Source of the DNA: Bacteroidales bacterium
GTDB lineage: Bacteria > Bacteroidota > Bacteroidia > Bacteroidales > VadinHA17
Direction of reading: 5' to 3'
Length of the DNA: 5,838 nt
Assembly (NCBI GenBank): GCA_003157055.1
Contig: PMIG01000260.1
Coordinates: forward strand, 1-5,838
In this document: positions 1 through 5,838 of the stretch, in pieces
How positions within the stretch are numbered: the first letter of the stretch is position 1
Layout: every line of letters starts with the position of its first letter
The notes under the pieces: model-generated
The model's input: the letters and a program-made list of their open reading frames with translations, nothing else
The model's database searches: none
What the model was told of the DNA's origin: nothing
Translations under genes and position numbers: made by a program

Positions 1-474
1 AGTGAACTTACTCTTGACCAGATTAGTAAGATATACACCGGAAAAATCAGAAACTGGAAAGAACTTGGTGGCAATGATGCGGAGATAAGACTCTATGGTC
101 GTGAAAATAGTTCAGGGACTTATACTTATCTTCATGATGAGGTTGTGAAAGATGATTATGCTTCAACAGTGCAGTCACTTCCAGGAACTGCTGCAGTTGT
201 TAACGCAGTAAAAAAAGATGTTAATGGCATAGGTTACGGTGGCGCCGCATATGCTGTTGGTGTAAAATATGCAAAAGTGAAAAAAGATGCTAATAGTACC
301 GGTTATATTCCATCTCCTGAGAGCATTGCAAAAAGTGAATATCCTATCACCAGGTATCTGTATATGTACTTAAGGAACAGACCAACAGGCGAAACAAAGA
401 AATATATTGATTGGATCTTAAGTTCAGAAGGACAGAGGGTAGTTACAGAAGTTGGTTACTTTCCTGTAAAATAG
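1..474 (+). CDS. pstS: Phosphate ABC transporter substrate-binding protein PstS, C-terminal part (5' truncated by window edge)
   Basis: The frame is open from base 1 to a TAG stop at 472-474 and gives 157 residues, about half of a usual PstS. The first visible residues (LTLDQISKIYTGKIRNWKEL) match the segment found in PstS proteins just before the second phosphate-contacting loop. R34 and S38-G39-T40 (numbered from the first visible codon) match the Arg and Ser-Gly-Thr phosphate ligands of the family. Later come GIGYGG at about 79-84 and a C-terminal segment ending YIDWILSSEGQRVVTEVGYFPV, typical of the PstS C-terminus. The protein should bind inorganic phosphate in the periplasm and hand it to PstC-PstA; the signal peptide or lipobox lies outside the window. 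It heads the pstSCAB gene order. An internal GTG at 145 is not the true start, because conserved PstS sequence continues upstream of it to the window edge. Confidence 0.95.
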   Translation, partial: SELTLDQISKIYTGKIRNWKELGGNDAEIRLYGRENSSGTYTYLHDEVVKDDYASTVQSLPGTAAVVNAVKKDVNGIGYGGAAYAVGVKYAKVKKDANSTGYIPSPESIAKSEYPITRYLYMYLRNRPTGETKKYIDWILSSEGQRVVTEVGYFPVK

Positions 475-505
475 TAAACTTTGAAGTTAGAATTTTGGGT
501 AGAAA

Positions 506-548
506 TCAGACTTGTCAGGAAAAACACTGACAAGTTTGACATTTTATT
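506..548 (+). terminator. Strong stem-loop after pstS, possible partial terminator or mRNA 3'-end stabiliser
   Basis: Bases 506-518 (TCAGACTTGTCAG) pair with 527-539 (CTGACAAGTTTGA) to form a 13-bp stem with one G-U pair and an 8-base A-rich loop. The stem is followed by CATTTTATT, a T-rich but interrupted tail. It lies 31 bases after the pstS stop and before pstC. The imperfect tail suggests partial termination, or protection of the upstream pstS message, rather than a full stop. Either would let the binding protein be made in excess over the membrane components, as is common in ABC importer operons. The pairing is seen directly; the function is inferred. Confidence 0.5.
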
Positions 549-564
549 AAGTACAAAATTAAGT
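546..564 (+). promoter_or_regulatory. 7-bp direct repeat, candidate Pho regulator site
   Basis: ATTAAGT occurs at 546-552 and again, identical, at 558-564, with a 5-base A-rich spacer and so a 12-base period. PhoB/PhoP-type regulators bind tandem direct repeats of 6-7 bases spaced by about one helical turn (11 bases in E. coli). The repeat lies just upstream of the candidate promoter at 575-603, where an activator would sit. The sequence does not match the E. coli or Bacillus box closely and the region is AT-rich, so a chance repeat is quite possible. Confidence 0.2.
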
Positions 565-574
565 TGAAACAATA

Positions 575-603
575 TTGAGATTGATTTGAAATAATGTACT
601 TTG
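575..603 (+). promoter_or_regulatory. Candidate Bacteroidota-type promoter for pstCAB
   Basis: TTG at 575-577 is followed 19 bases later by TACTTTG at 597-603. This resembles the Bacteroidota primary sigma factor pattern (TTTG at -33, about 19-21 bases, TAnnTTTG at -7), but the -7 element is one base short and the -33 element reads ATTG rather than TTTG. Transcription would begin near 609-611, leaving a short leader before the ATG codons at 619 and 631. If real, pstCAB can be transcribed separately from pstS. The call rests on motif similarity only. Confidence 0.25.
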
Positions 604-630
604 TTTAAAGCTCCCGTGATGGTGAAATAT

Positions 631-1671
631 ATGAAAAAAAACAAAACACAGGAAATAATTTCTTTTGCAATAAAGAAATTCAGGTTTTCCGACTGGTTTG
701 CTGAAAGGTTTATAAAGGTTGTGGCTTTCATGTCAATTACCTTTGTCGCCCTGATTTTTATTTTTGTATTTCGTGAAGCTTTTCCGGTTTTCAGAATGGA
801 TGTAAAACAAAAGATTGGTTCTGTAGACCTTGTTCAGGAAAAATACGGCGAAGAAGAGGCAACTCCGGCAACAGCAAATCCGGTTTCCGGGTCAGCCATC
901 AAGGTCAGCAAACCCTCCTCAACTTTGCTTTCCAACGTGTGGATGCCGGTATCAGATAACCCTCGATATGGCCTTATCCCTTTATTTTTTGGGACTTTGA
1001 AAGTAACTTTGATCGCCTTGTTGTTTGCTGCTCCAATTGCCATACTTGCAGCAATATATACTTCGATGTTTGCAAAACCGTGGATAAGGGAAATTATCAA
1101 GCCAGCAATTGAGCTTCTTGCGGGTTTCCCATCGGTTGTAGTCGGATTTTTTGCGCTGATGGTGCTTGCTACTGTCTTTCAGGATATCTTCGGCTATGCC
1201 AGCCGTCTTAATTCATTTGTAGGTGGCTTTGCAATGAGCCTTGCTGCAATACCGGTTATTTATACAATTACTGAGGATGCATTGACGGCGGTACCAAAAA
1301 CTTATATTGAGGCCAGTCTCGGACTGGGTGCAAGCAGAAGGCAAACAGCTTTTCATGTTGTTTTGCCGGCAGCTGTGCCTGGAATTTTTGCGGCTGTAAT
1401 TCTTGGTCTTGGGAGGATATTCGGGGAAACAATGATAGCACTTATGGCAACCGGAAATGCAGCGCTGACTTCAATTAATCCTTTTGAATCTGTAAGAACT
1501 TTATCGGCAACTATCGGGGCTGAAATGGCAGAGGTGGTTTTCGGTGACACTCATTATAGCGTATTGTTCCTTATTGGCTCGTTGCTTTTCATTTTTACTT
1601 TTGCGCTTAATGCAATAAGTGAGTTTTATTTTAAAAACCTTGTAATCAGGAAATATCAATCAAAAAAATAG
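631..1671 (+). CDS. pstC: Phosphate ABC transporter permease PstC
   Basis: This is one of the two inner-membrane subunits of the Pst phosphate importer. From ATG 631 it is 346 residues (E. coli PstC is 319). A first membrane helix lies at about 28-48, followed by a long periplasmic loop, then helices at about 118-142, 160-185, 195-215, 248-270 and 308-330. The loop ends in a segment (YGLIPLFFGTL) like E. coli PstC just before its second helix. The cytoplasmic EAA loop that docks on PstB is clear: E227-A228, G233 and L245-P246. GLGRIFGETM after it is a PstC hallmark. The first periplasmic loop carries about 30-45 extra residues rich in Ala, Pro, Ser and Glu. The frame is also open from TTG 601, with GTG 616, ATG 619 and GTG 622 as other starts. 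I prefer 631 because MKKNK gives a normal short basic N-terminus and the upstream codons overlap a candidate promoter; 619 is nearly as good. No clear Shine-Dalgarno sequence helps the choice. Confidence 0.95.
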   Translation: MKKNKTQEIISFAIKKFRFSDWFAERFIKVVAFMSITFVALIFIFVFREAFPVFRMDVKQKIGSVDLVQEKYGEEEATPATANPVSGSAIKVSKPSSTLLSNVWMPVSDNPRYGLIPLFFGTLKVTLIALLFAAPIAILAAIYTSMFAKPWIREIIKPAIELLAGFPSVVVGFFALMVLATVFQDIFGYASRLNSFVGGFAMSLAAIPVIYTITEDALTAVPKTYIEASLGLGASRRQTAFHVVLPAAVPGIFAAVILGLGRIFGETMIALMATGNAALTSINPFESVRTLSATIGAEMAEVVFGDTHYSVLFLIGSLLFIFTFALNAISEFYFKNLVIRKYQSKK

Positions 1672-1730
1672 AGCTGTTTGAACCGCATTGTTATTTAATT
1701 AACACTAAAAAGGGCAATAGAAACACACTA

Positions 1731-2624
1731 ATGAACAGAAATCGCAAAGATATAATTATTGAAAGTCTCACAGGGATTTCCGTTCTGTTGATCATTTTCA
1801 TCATCATATCAATTCTTGCTATCACCATAAAAGGCGGATGGCCAAACCTGAGCTGGAAATTTTTAGTAGAATTTCCGAAAGACGGAATGACAAAGGGAGG
1901 GATATTTCCTGCTATAGTCGGAACAGCGCTTATGACCCTTATAATGGCAGTTGCTGCGGTTCCATTCGGAGTTATAACTGCTATCTATCTTGCTGAGTAT
2001 GCCAGGGAGAATTCCGTATTCGCAAAAACTATCCGTTTTGCTGTAAAAACTCTGGCAGTCGTTCCTTCAATAATCTTTGGTCTTTTCGGGCTGGGATTTT
2101 TTATCGGGTTCATTGGACAAAACATGGATAAAATATTCAATGGTGGGGTAATGAAATGGGGCCAGCCCAGTATTTTATGGGCAAGCCTTACGATGGCCCT
2201 GCTTACATTACCCGTAGTAATTGTCTCGGTAGAAGAGGCGATCCGCACAATTCCCGTTGAAATGAGGGAAGCGAGTCTGGCCCTTGGAGCCACCAAATGG
2301 CAGACAATAAGAAGAGTTGTATTGCCCGGTTCCGTAACAGGCATCCTGACAGGAACGATCCTTGCAATAAGCAGAGGGGCAGGTGAAGTTGCACCCATCC
2401 TTTTTACGGGCGCGGCGTACTATCTCGCCGATCTGCCTCACTCGCTAAGCGACCAGTTCATGTCTTTGGGTTATCATATTTATATAATGTCGACCCAGTC
2501 TGCTAATGTTGACGCGACTCTGCCGATCCAGTTTGCGACTACGTTGGTGCTTCTGCTTCTGACCTTTTCGCTGAATGCAGTTGCCGTTGTGTTACGATAC
2601 AGAATTAGAAAAAAAGCTAAATAA
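1731..2624 (+). CDS. pstA: Phosphate ABC transporter permease PstA
   Basis: This is the second membrane subunit, 297 residues, close to the family norm (E. coli 296). Six membrane segments can be read at about 11-33, 60-84, 105-129, 148-166, 201-217 and 265-289. The EAA loop runs from E180-A181 through G186 to L198-P199, followed by the PstA-typical [18 protein letters not shown] at about 214-231. [10 protein letters not shown] at 56-65 matches the family's entry to the second helix. It should pair with PstC to form the phosphate channel and bind one copy of PstB through its EAA loop. ATG 1731 follows a 59-base gap after pstC with A-rich DNA; an AAAAAGGG stretch lies too far upstream (about 17 bases) to be a good Shine-Dalgarno site. 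Its C-terminus ends in a basic tail (RYRIRKKAK) consistent with a cytoplasmic end. No defects are seen. Confidence 0.96.
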   Translation: MNRNRKDIIIESLTGISVLLIIFIIISILAITIKGGWPNLSWKFLVEFPKDGMTKGGIFPAIVGTALMTLIMAVAAVPFGVITAIYLAEYARENSVFAKTIRFAVKTLAVVPSIIFGLFGLGFFIGFIGQNMDKIFNGGVMKWGQPSILWASLTMALLTLPVVIVSVEEAIRTIPVEMREASLALGATKWQTIRRVVLPGSVTGILTGTILAISRGAGEVAPILFTGAAYYLADLPHSLSDQFMSLGYHIYIMSTQSANVDATLPIQFATTLVLLLLTFSLNAVAVVLRYRIRKKAK

Positions 2625-2632
2625 AAAACTTA

Positions 2633-3391
2633 ATGGAGGATTTAAAAGTAAAGGTAACGGACCTTTCATTGTTCTACAGTAATAATCAGGCTTTAAAGAA
2701 TATCACAATGGATATTCCTGAAAAGAAAGTCACAGCATTTATTGGTCCCTCAGGCTGCGGAAAATCGACTTTTTTGAGAACACTTAACAGGATGAATGAC
2801 CTTATTGATAATGTCAGGATTGAAGGTGAAGTTCTTATTGACGGTGTAAACATTTATGACAGGGATATTGATGTCGTCAATCTCAGGAAAAAAATCGGAA
2901 TGATATTCCAAAAATCGAATCCATTCGCAAAATCGGTCTATGAAAATATCGCATTCGGACCAAGAATTAACGGAATAACCCAGAAGAGCAAGCTCGATGA
3001 AATCGTCGAGTTTTCTTTAAAACAAGCTGCGATCTGGGATGAGATGCAGGGTAGGCTGCACAATTCCGCATTAAGTCTTTCAGGCGGCCAGCAGCAGAGA
3101 ATATGTATTGCCCGTTCTCTCGCTGTAAATCCTGAAATAATCCTTATGGATGAACCCGCAAGTGCTCTTGATCCAATCTCTACCGGGAAAATCGAGGAGT
3201 TAATACATGACCTGAAGCAGAAATATACGATTATAATTGTAACTCACAATATGCAGCAAGCTGCGCGGACAAGCGATTTAACCGCTTTCTTTTACCTTGG
3301 AGAACTGGTTGAGATAAACAAAACCGAGACTATCTTTTCAAATCCAGGCAAAAAACAAACCGAAGATTATATCTCAGGTCGCTTTGGTTAG
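2633..3391 (+). CDS. pstB: Phosphate ABC transporter ATP-binding protein PstB
   Basis: This is the cytoplasmic ATPase that powers phosphate import, 252 residues, normal for PstB. All nucleotide-binding motifs are intact: Walker [10 protein letters not shown] at 38-46, Q-loop Q93 in [10 protein letters not shown], signature LSGGQQQR at 149-156, Walker B IILMDEP at 169-175 with D173 and E174, D-loop SALD at 177-180, and switch H205 in [13 protein letters not shown] after Walker A and the [16 protein letters not shown] stretch single out PstB among ABC ATPases. The ATG follows the pstA stop by 8 bases, so the two genes are almost certainly co-transcribed and perhaps translationally coupled; the spacer is A-rich without a Shine-Dalgarno match. 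The gene ends 14 bases from the convergent phoR stop. phoU, which often follows pstB, is not there. Confidence 0.98.
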   Translation: MEDLKVKVTDLSLFYSNNQALKNITMDIPEKKVTAFIGPSGCGKSTFLRTLNRMNDLIDNVRIEGEVLIDGVNIYDRDIDVVNLRKKIGMIFQKSNPFAKSVYENIAFGPRINGITQKSKLDEIVEFSLKQAAIWDEMQGRLHNSALSLSGGQQQRICIARSLAVNPEIILMDEPASALDPISTGKIEELIHDLKQKYTIIIVTHNMQQAARTSDLTAFFYLGELVEINKTETIFSNPGKKQTEDYISGRFG

Positions 3392-3405
3392 TAGACCCTG
3401 ACCCT

Positions 3406-5169
3406 TTATTTAGGAAGTGTGAACAGGAATTCAACACCTCCACCTGTTCTTTTCCTTACAGAAATATCACCCTTGTGAAGAATAACGGCATTCTTAACTA
3501 TGGCCAGACCGAGTCCTGTACCTCCGCTCTTTCTCGACCTTCCGGAATCGATCCTGTAAAATCTTTCAAACACCCTTGGCAGATGCTCTTCTAATATACC
3601 ACCACCATCATCAGAAAAGATGAAATGATGGAATTCCTTATCATTGTTATATACTGCGATCTTTACCGTTGTATTTTCTCCTGCATAATTCACTGAGTTC
3701 TCAAGGAGGTTCTGGAATATTGAAAGAATAAGCGACCTGTTCCCAGTAACTGTTACATCTTCCATGTTTTCAACTATGATTTTCATCATTTTAGAGTCAA
3801 CGGCTGACTTGAAATTGTTACGGACTTCTTCAATTATTCCCCCTATGTTTACTTTTTCTACAGTGAAGCTGTTACCGGCTTCTTCAATCTTGTTTAGTAC
3901 TGAGATATCATTTATAAGTGCTGTAAGCCTGTCACTTTGCGCAAGGGCTTTCTCAAGGAAATACCTGAGCTTTTCAGGAGGGATTGCAGGATCATTAAGA
4001 AGAGTCTCAAGATAACCCTTCACAGAAGCAACAGGAGTTTTTAATTCATGGGCAATATTTGAAGTCATTTCCTGCTTTATGATTTTATTCTGCTCAGATT
4101 CAGTAATATCGCTTACAATCACTTCAAAATTGTTATCATGGAATGCAACACACTGGACCCTGAAGAATTTGCCGTTCTTTCTGATAGTATAATGCATTTT
4201 AGGCAGGTCTGCTGAATGAATTGTTTCTGCTGAATGTTGATCGATGAAATCACCTACCTTCCTGAACTCTTCGATCCTGAAAAAGCCAGTGGTTGAAATT
4301 GAAAGCTCACCTGAAACGAGGTTCATGTAATGAATGAAATGATTGTTGGCAAGTATCTTTGACTTATCTGCACCAAAGAAAGCAATGCCCTCATTAAGTG
4401 CATTCAGGTGGCTGAACAGCTTTTCCTTTTCTCCGGCAAGATCGTTTTTAGCTTTGAGCAGGTTGTTGTATATATCAAGGATCTCTTCACCAATTATACC
4501 AAGTTCATTCCTGGGGAACTTCTGATGGAAATCAAACGGTTCATTATTACCGATCCTCACTGCGAAATCCTTAAGCTTTGTTACAGATTCAGAGAATTTA
4601 TTTGTAACAAGGAGCATTATCAGCCAAATGACAATAAACGTGATGATGATTATGGGAAGGAAATATTTTTTAGCCTTAAGAAAGTTCATGATTGTAATAT
4701 CATATATTACTGCTGCCCTGATATAATAGCTGCCATAATACCTGGAGTAATAATAAAACGGTTGCCCTGTTGTCCCTGACTTTCTTATTGCTGTGCCGAA
4801 ATCAGAATAAAGGGATTCGTTTATTTCAGGCCTTTTAAGATGATTCTCCATGATTTTCCAGTCGTGGACAAAGCTGTCATAAAGAACAATTCCTTTCGGA
4901 TCGATTACAGTCAGGCGGAGGTTGTTCTGCGGCAGGATCTTTGACAGGGAATCAACGAGATGATAATCGCCACTTTTATTGATCGAATTCAGCTTGATAT
5001 AATTATCTACGATCTGGGTGTATTTTTCAAGCTCATCATTAAGTGTATTTATCCTGAACTCCTTCTCCCTGATATAGAGATATGAAAGAATTACCATAGT
5101 GAAAACAGCGAAAATCAGGGAATAATAAGAGAAGATTACATTCCTGAATTTATGTCGATTCGTTAGCAT
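3406..5169 (-). CDS. phoR: Phosphate-regulon type sensor histidine kinase PhoR
   Basis: This is a membrane histidine kinase of 587 residues. A first membrane helix at about 12-32 and a second at about 169-188 enclose a periplasmic sensor of about 135 residues with a Tyr-rich stretch at 139-149. A HAMP linker at about 189-241 follows, then a PAS-like domain at about 247-357. The HisKA domain has phospho-acceptor H374 in NIAHELKTP. The ATPase domain has N-box N491 ([10 protein letters not shown]), G1 box D520-G522-G524, F-box RVFERFYR at 532-539 and G2 box GTGLGL at 550-555. All catalytic residues are intact. ATG (complement of 5167-5169) starts 11 bases after the upstream regulator's stop, so the two are one operon. 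The PhoR name rests on this pairing, on the PAS-containing PhoR-like architecture and on the adjacent pst genes. The large periplasmic domain differs from E. coli PhoR, which has almost none, and is closer to Gram-positive PhoR/WalK and Bacteroidota types. A kinase for another signal is possible but less likely. Confidence 0.88.
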   Translation of the reverse strand: MLTNRHKFRNVIFSYYSLIFAVFTMVILSYLYIREKEFRINTLNDELEKYTQIVDNYIKLNSINKSGDYHLVDSLSKILPQNNLRLTVIDPKGIVLYDSFVHDWKIMENHLKRPEINESLYSDFGTAIRKSGTTGQPFYYYSRYYGSYYIRAAVIYDITIMNFLKAKKYFLPIIIITFIVIWLIMLLVTNKFSESVTKLKDFAVRIGNNEPFDFHQKFPRNELGIIGEEILDIYNNLLKAKNDLAGEKEKLFSHLNALNEGIAFFGADKSKILANNHFIHYMNLVSGELSISTTGFFRIEEFRKVGDFIDQHSAETIHSADLPKMHYTIRKNGKFFRVQCVAFHDNNFEVIVSDITESEQNKIIKQEMTSNIAHELKTPVASVKGYLETLLNDPAIPPEKLRYFLEKALAQSDRLTALINDISVLNKIEEAGNSFTVEKVNIGGIIEEVRNNFKSAVDSKMMKIIVENMEDVTVTGNRSLILSIFQNLLENSVNYAGENTTVKIAVYNNDKEFHHFIFSDDGGGILEEHLPRVFERFYRIDSGRSRKSGGTGLGLAIVKNAVILHKGDISVRKRTGGGVEFLFTLPK

Positions 5170-5180
5170 TTAGGCAGCTG

Positions 5181-5838
5181 TTATATTGTTTCAAAGTAAT
5201 ATCCGTAACCAGTTTTATTTTTCAGATTTTCTCCGTATTTGCCCAGCTTGGCTCGTATCCTGGCAATATTGACATCGACTGTTCTGTTGGTTACAATGAC
5301 ATCGCTAGTCCAGATGATATCAAGAATTTCTTCCCGCGAATATAGTTTTCCGGGATTCCGGATAAGAAGACTGATTATTTCAAACTCCTTTTTTGTGAGA
5401 TCTATTGGCTCACCCTCAATTACAAGTCTTTTCCTTCCCGGATCAAGCCCGATATTTCCCGAGTGGATAATTTTATTCTCTGATTTTACCGGCTTTTGAC
5501 CTCTTTTTACTACTGCCTTTATCCTTGCTGTCAGCTCATTAATTGAAAAAGGCTTGGAAATATAGTCATCAGCGCCAAGGCTGAATCCTGTAAGCAGATC
5601 ATTTTCAGTATCTTTTGCAGTAAGGAATATAATGGGTACATTGTCGTTAAGCTCCTTCCTGAGTTTATCTGCCATTTTAAAGCCTGACATCGGACCCATC
5701 ATTACATCAAGAAGAAGAAGATCAAATTCATTAAGAGGTTTCTTTAATGCCTCTTCTGCTGAATGAGCCACATCAGTTACAAACCCCTCATTATTCAGAT
5801 TATACTGAAGTATCTCACAAAGATCCTCTTCATCATCA
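5181..5838 (-). CDS. phoB: PhoB/OmpR-family response regulator, N-terminal few residues cut by window edge
   Basis: On the - strand the frame is open from the window edge (first full codon at 5837-5835) to TAA at 5183-5181, giving 218 residues of an expected 225-230. The visible start DDEEDL is the acidic Mg-binding pocket of a receiver domain, so only about 5-10 residues are missing. The GTG at 5771 is not the true start. Numbered from the first visible codon, the phospho-acceptor is D44 in LLLLDVMM, the switch Thr is T73 in IIFLTAKD and the conserved Lys is K95 in SKPF. The C-terminal winged-helix DNA-binding domain spans about 122-218, with LTKKEFEIISLL, the YSREEILDIIW helix, the recognition-helix segment RTVDVNIARIRAKLG and the wing GYGYYFE. 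It should be phosphorylated by the adjacent PhoR and activate pst and other phosphate-starvation genes. The PhoB assignment is by pairing and locus; sequence alone says OmpR/PhoB family. Confidence 0.9.
   Translation of the reverse strand, partial: DDEEDLCEILQYNLNNEGFVTDVAHSAEEALKKPLNEFDLLLLDVMMGPMSGFKMADKLRKELNDNVPIIFLTAKDTENDLLTGFSLGADDYISKPFSINELTARIKAVVKRGQKPVKSENKIIHSGNIGLDPGRKRLVIEGEPIDLTKKEFEIISLLIRNPGKLYSREEILDIIWTSDVIVTNRTVDVNIARIRAKLGKYGENLKNKTGYGYYFETI

Noticed and set aside
456..731. 91-residue - strand reading frame across the pstS-pstC gap
   Set aside because: It overlaps the ends of pstS and pstC, has low-complexity Phe/Ile/Asn-rich composition expected of antisense AT-rich DNA, and shows no recognisable domain. 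The gap is better explained by a hairpin and promoter.
1689..1704. AT-rich inverted repeat TGTTA-N6-TAACA in the pstC-pstA gap
   Set aside because: A 5-bp arm in AT-rich DNA is expected by chance, and nothing else in the 59-base gap supports an operator or internal promoter.
1985..2441. Three overlapping - strand reading frames inside pstA
   Set aside because: They are antisense to the highly conserved EAA-loop region of PstA; their openness follows from the codon use of the real gene.
4408..4779. 123-residue + strand reading frame inside phoR
   Set aside because: It lies wholly antisense to the conserved membrane, HAMP and PAS-linker coding part of phoR and has no family motifs.
5181..5771. 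Start of the response regulator at GTG 5771
   Set aside because: The frame continues upstream to the window edge and encodes the conserved acidic receiver residues DDEEDL, so the real start lies beyond the window.
1..5838. An undescribed biological system, mobile element, CRISPR array, tRNA or rRNA
   Set aside because: The full-length frames account for nearly all of the sequence as a standard pst-pho locus. No repeat array, transposase, terminal inverted repeat, attachment site or RNA gene was seen on either strand.

Overview
The window holds a phosphate-uptake and phosphate-sensing locus. From the left edge it carries the 3' half of pstS, then complete pstC, pstA and pstB on the + strand. 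Facing them on the - strand are a complete phoR-type histidine kinase and a PhoB/OmpR-type response regulator whose 5' end runs off the right edge. Every long reading frame has a clear family assignment, and no mobile element, RNA gene, CRISPR array or novel enzyme system is visible.

The DNA is AT-rich and the genes lack convincing Shine-Dalgarno sequences; starts are preceded by A-rich stretches instead. A Bacteroidota-like -33/-7 promoter pattern can be proposed upstream of pstC. The kinase H-box region ([10 protein letters not shown], then a KGYLETL segment) resembles PhoR proteins of Bacteroidota. I therefore infer a member of Bacteroidota or a close relative; this is an inference from style, not proof.

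Layout: PstS C-terminal half (1-474); a 156-base gap with a strong 13-bp hairpin, a 7-bp direct repeat and a candidate promoter (475-630); pstC (631-1671); a 59-base gap; pstA (1731-2624); pstB 8 bases later (2633-3391); a 14-base convergent junction; phoR (5169 to 3406, - strand); an 11-base gap; the response regulator (5838 to 5181, - strand, partial).

The genes form one circuit. PstS would bind phosphate outside the inner membrane, PstC and PstA form the membrane channel, and PstB supplies ATP hydrolysis. PhoR and its regulator would sense low phosphate and switch on pst genes. The points most worth a second look are the pstS-pstC gap (hairpin plus possible regulator site and promoter), an extra low-complexity segment in the first periplasmic loop of PstC, and the absence of phoU directly after pstB.
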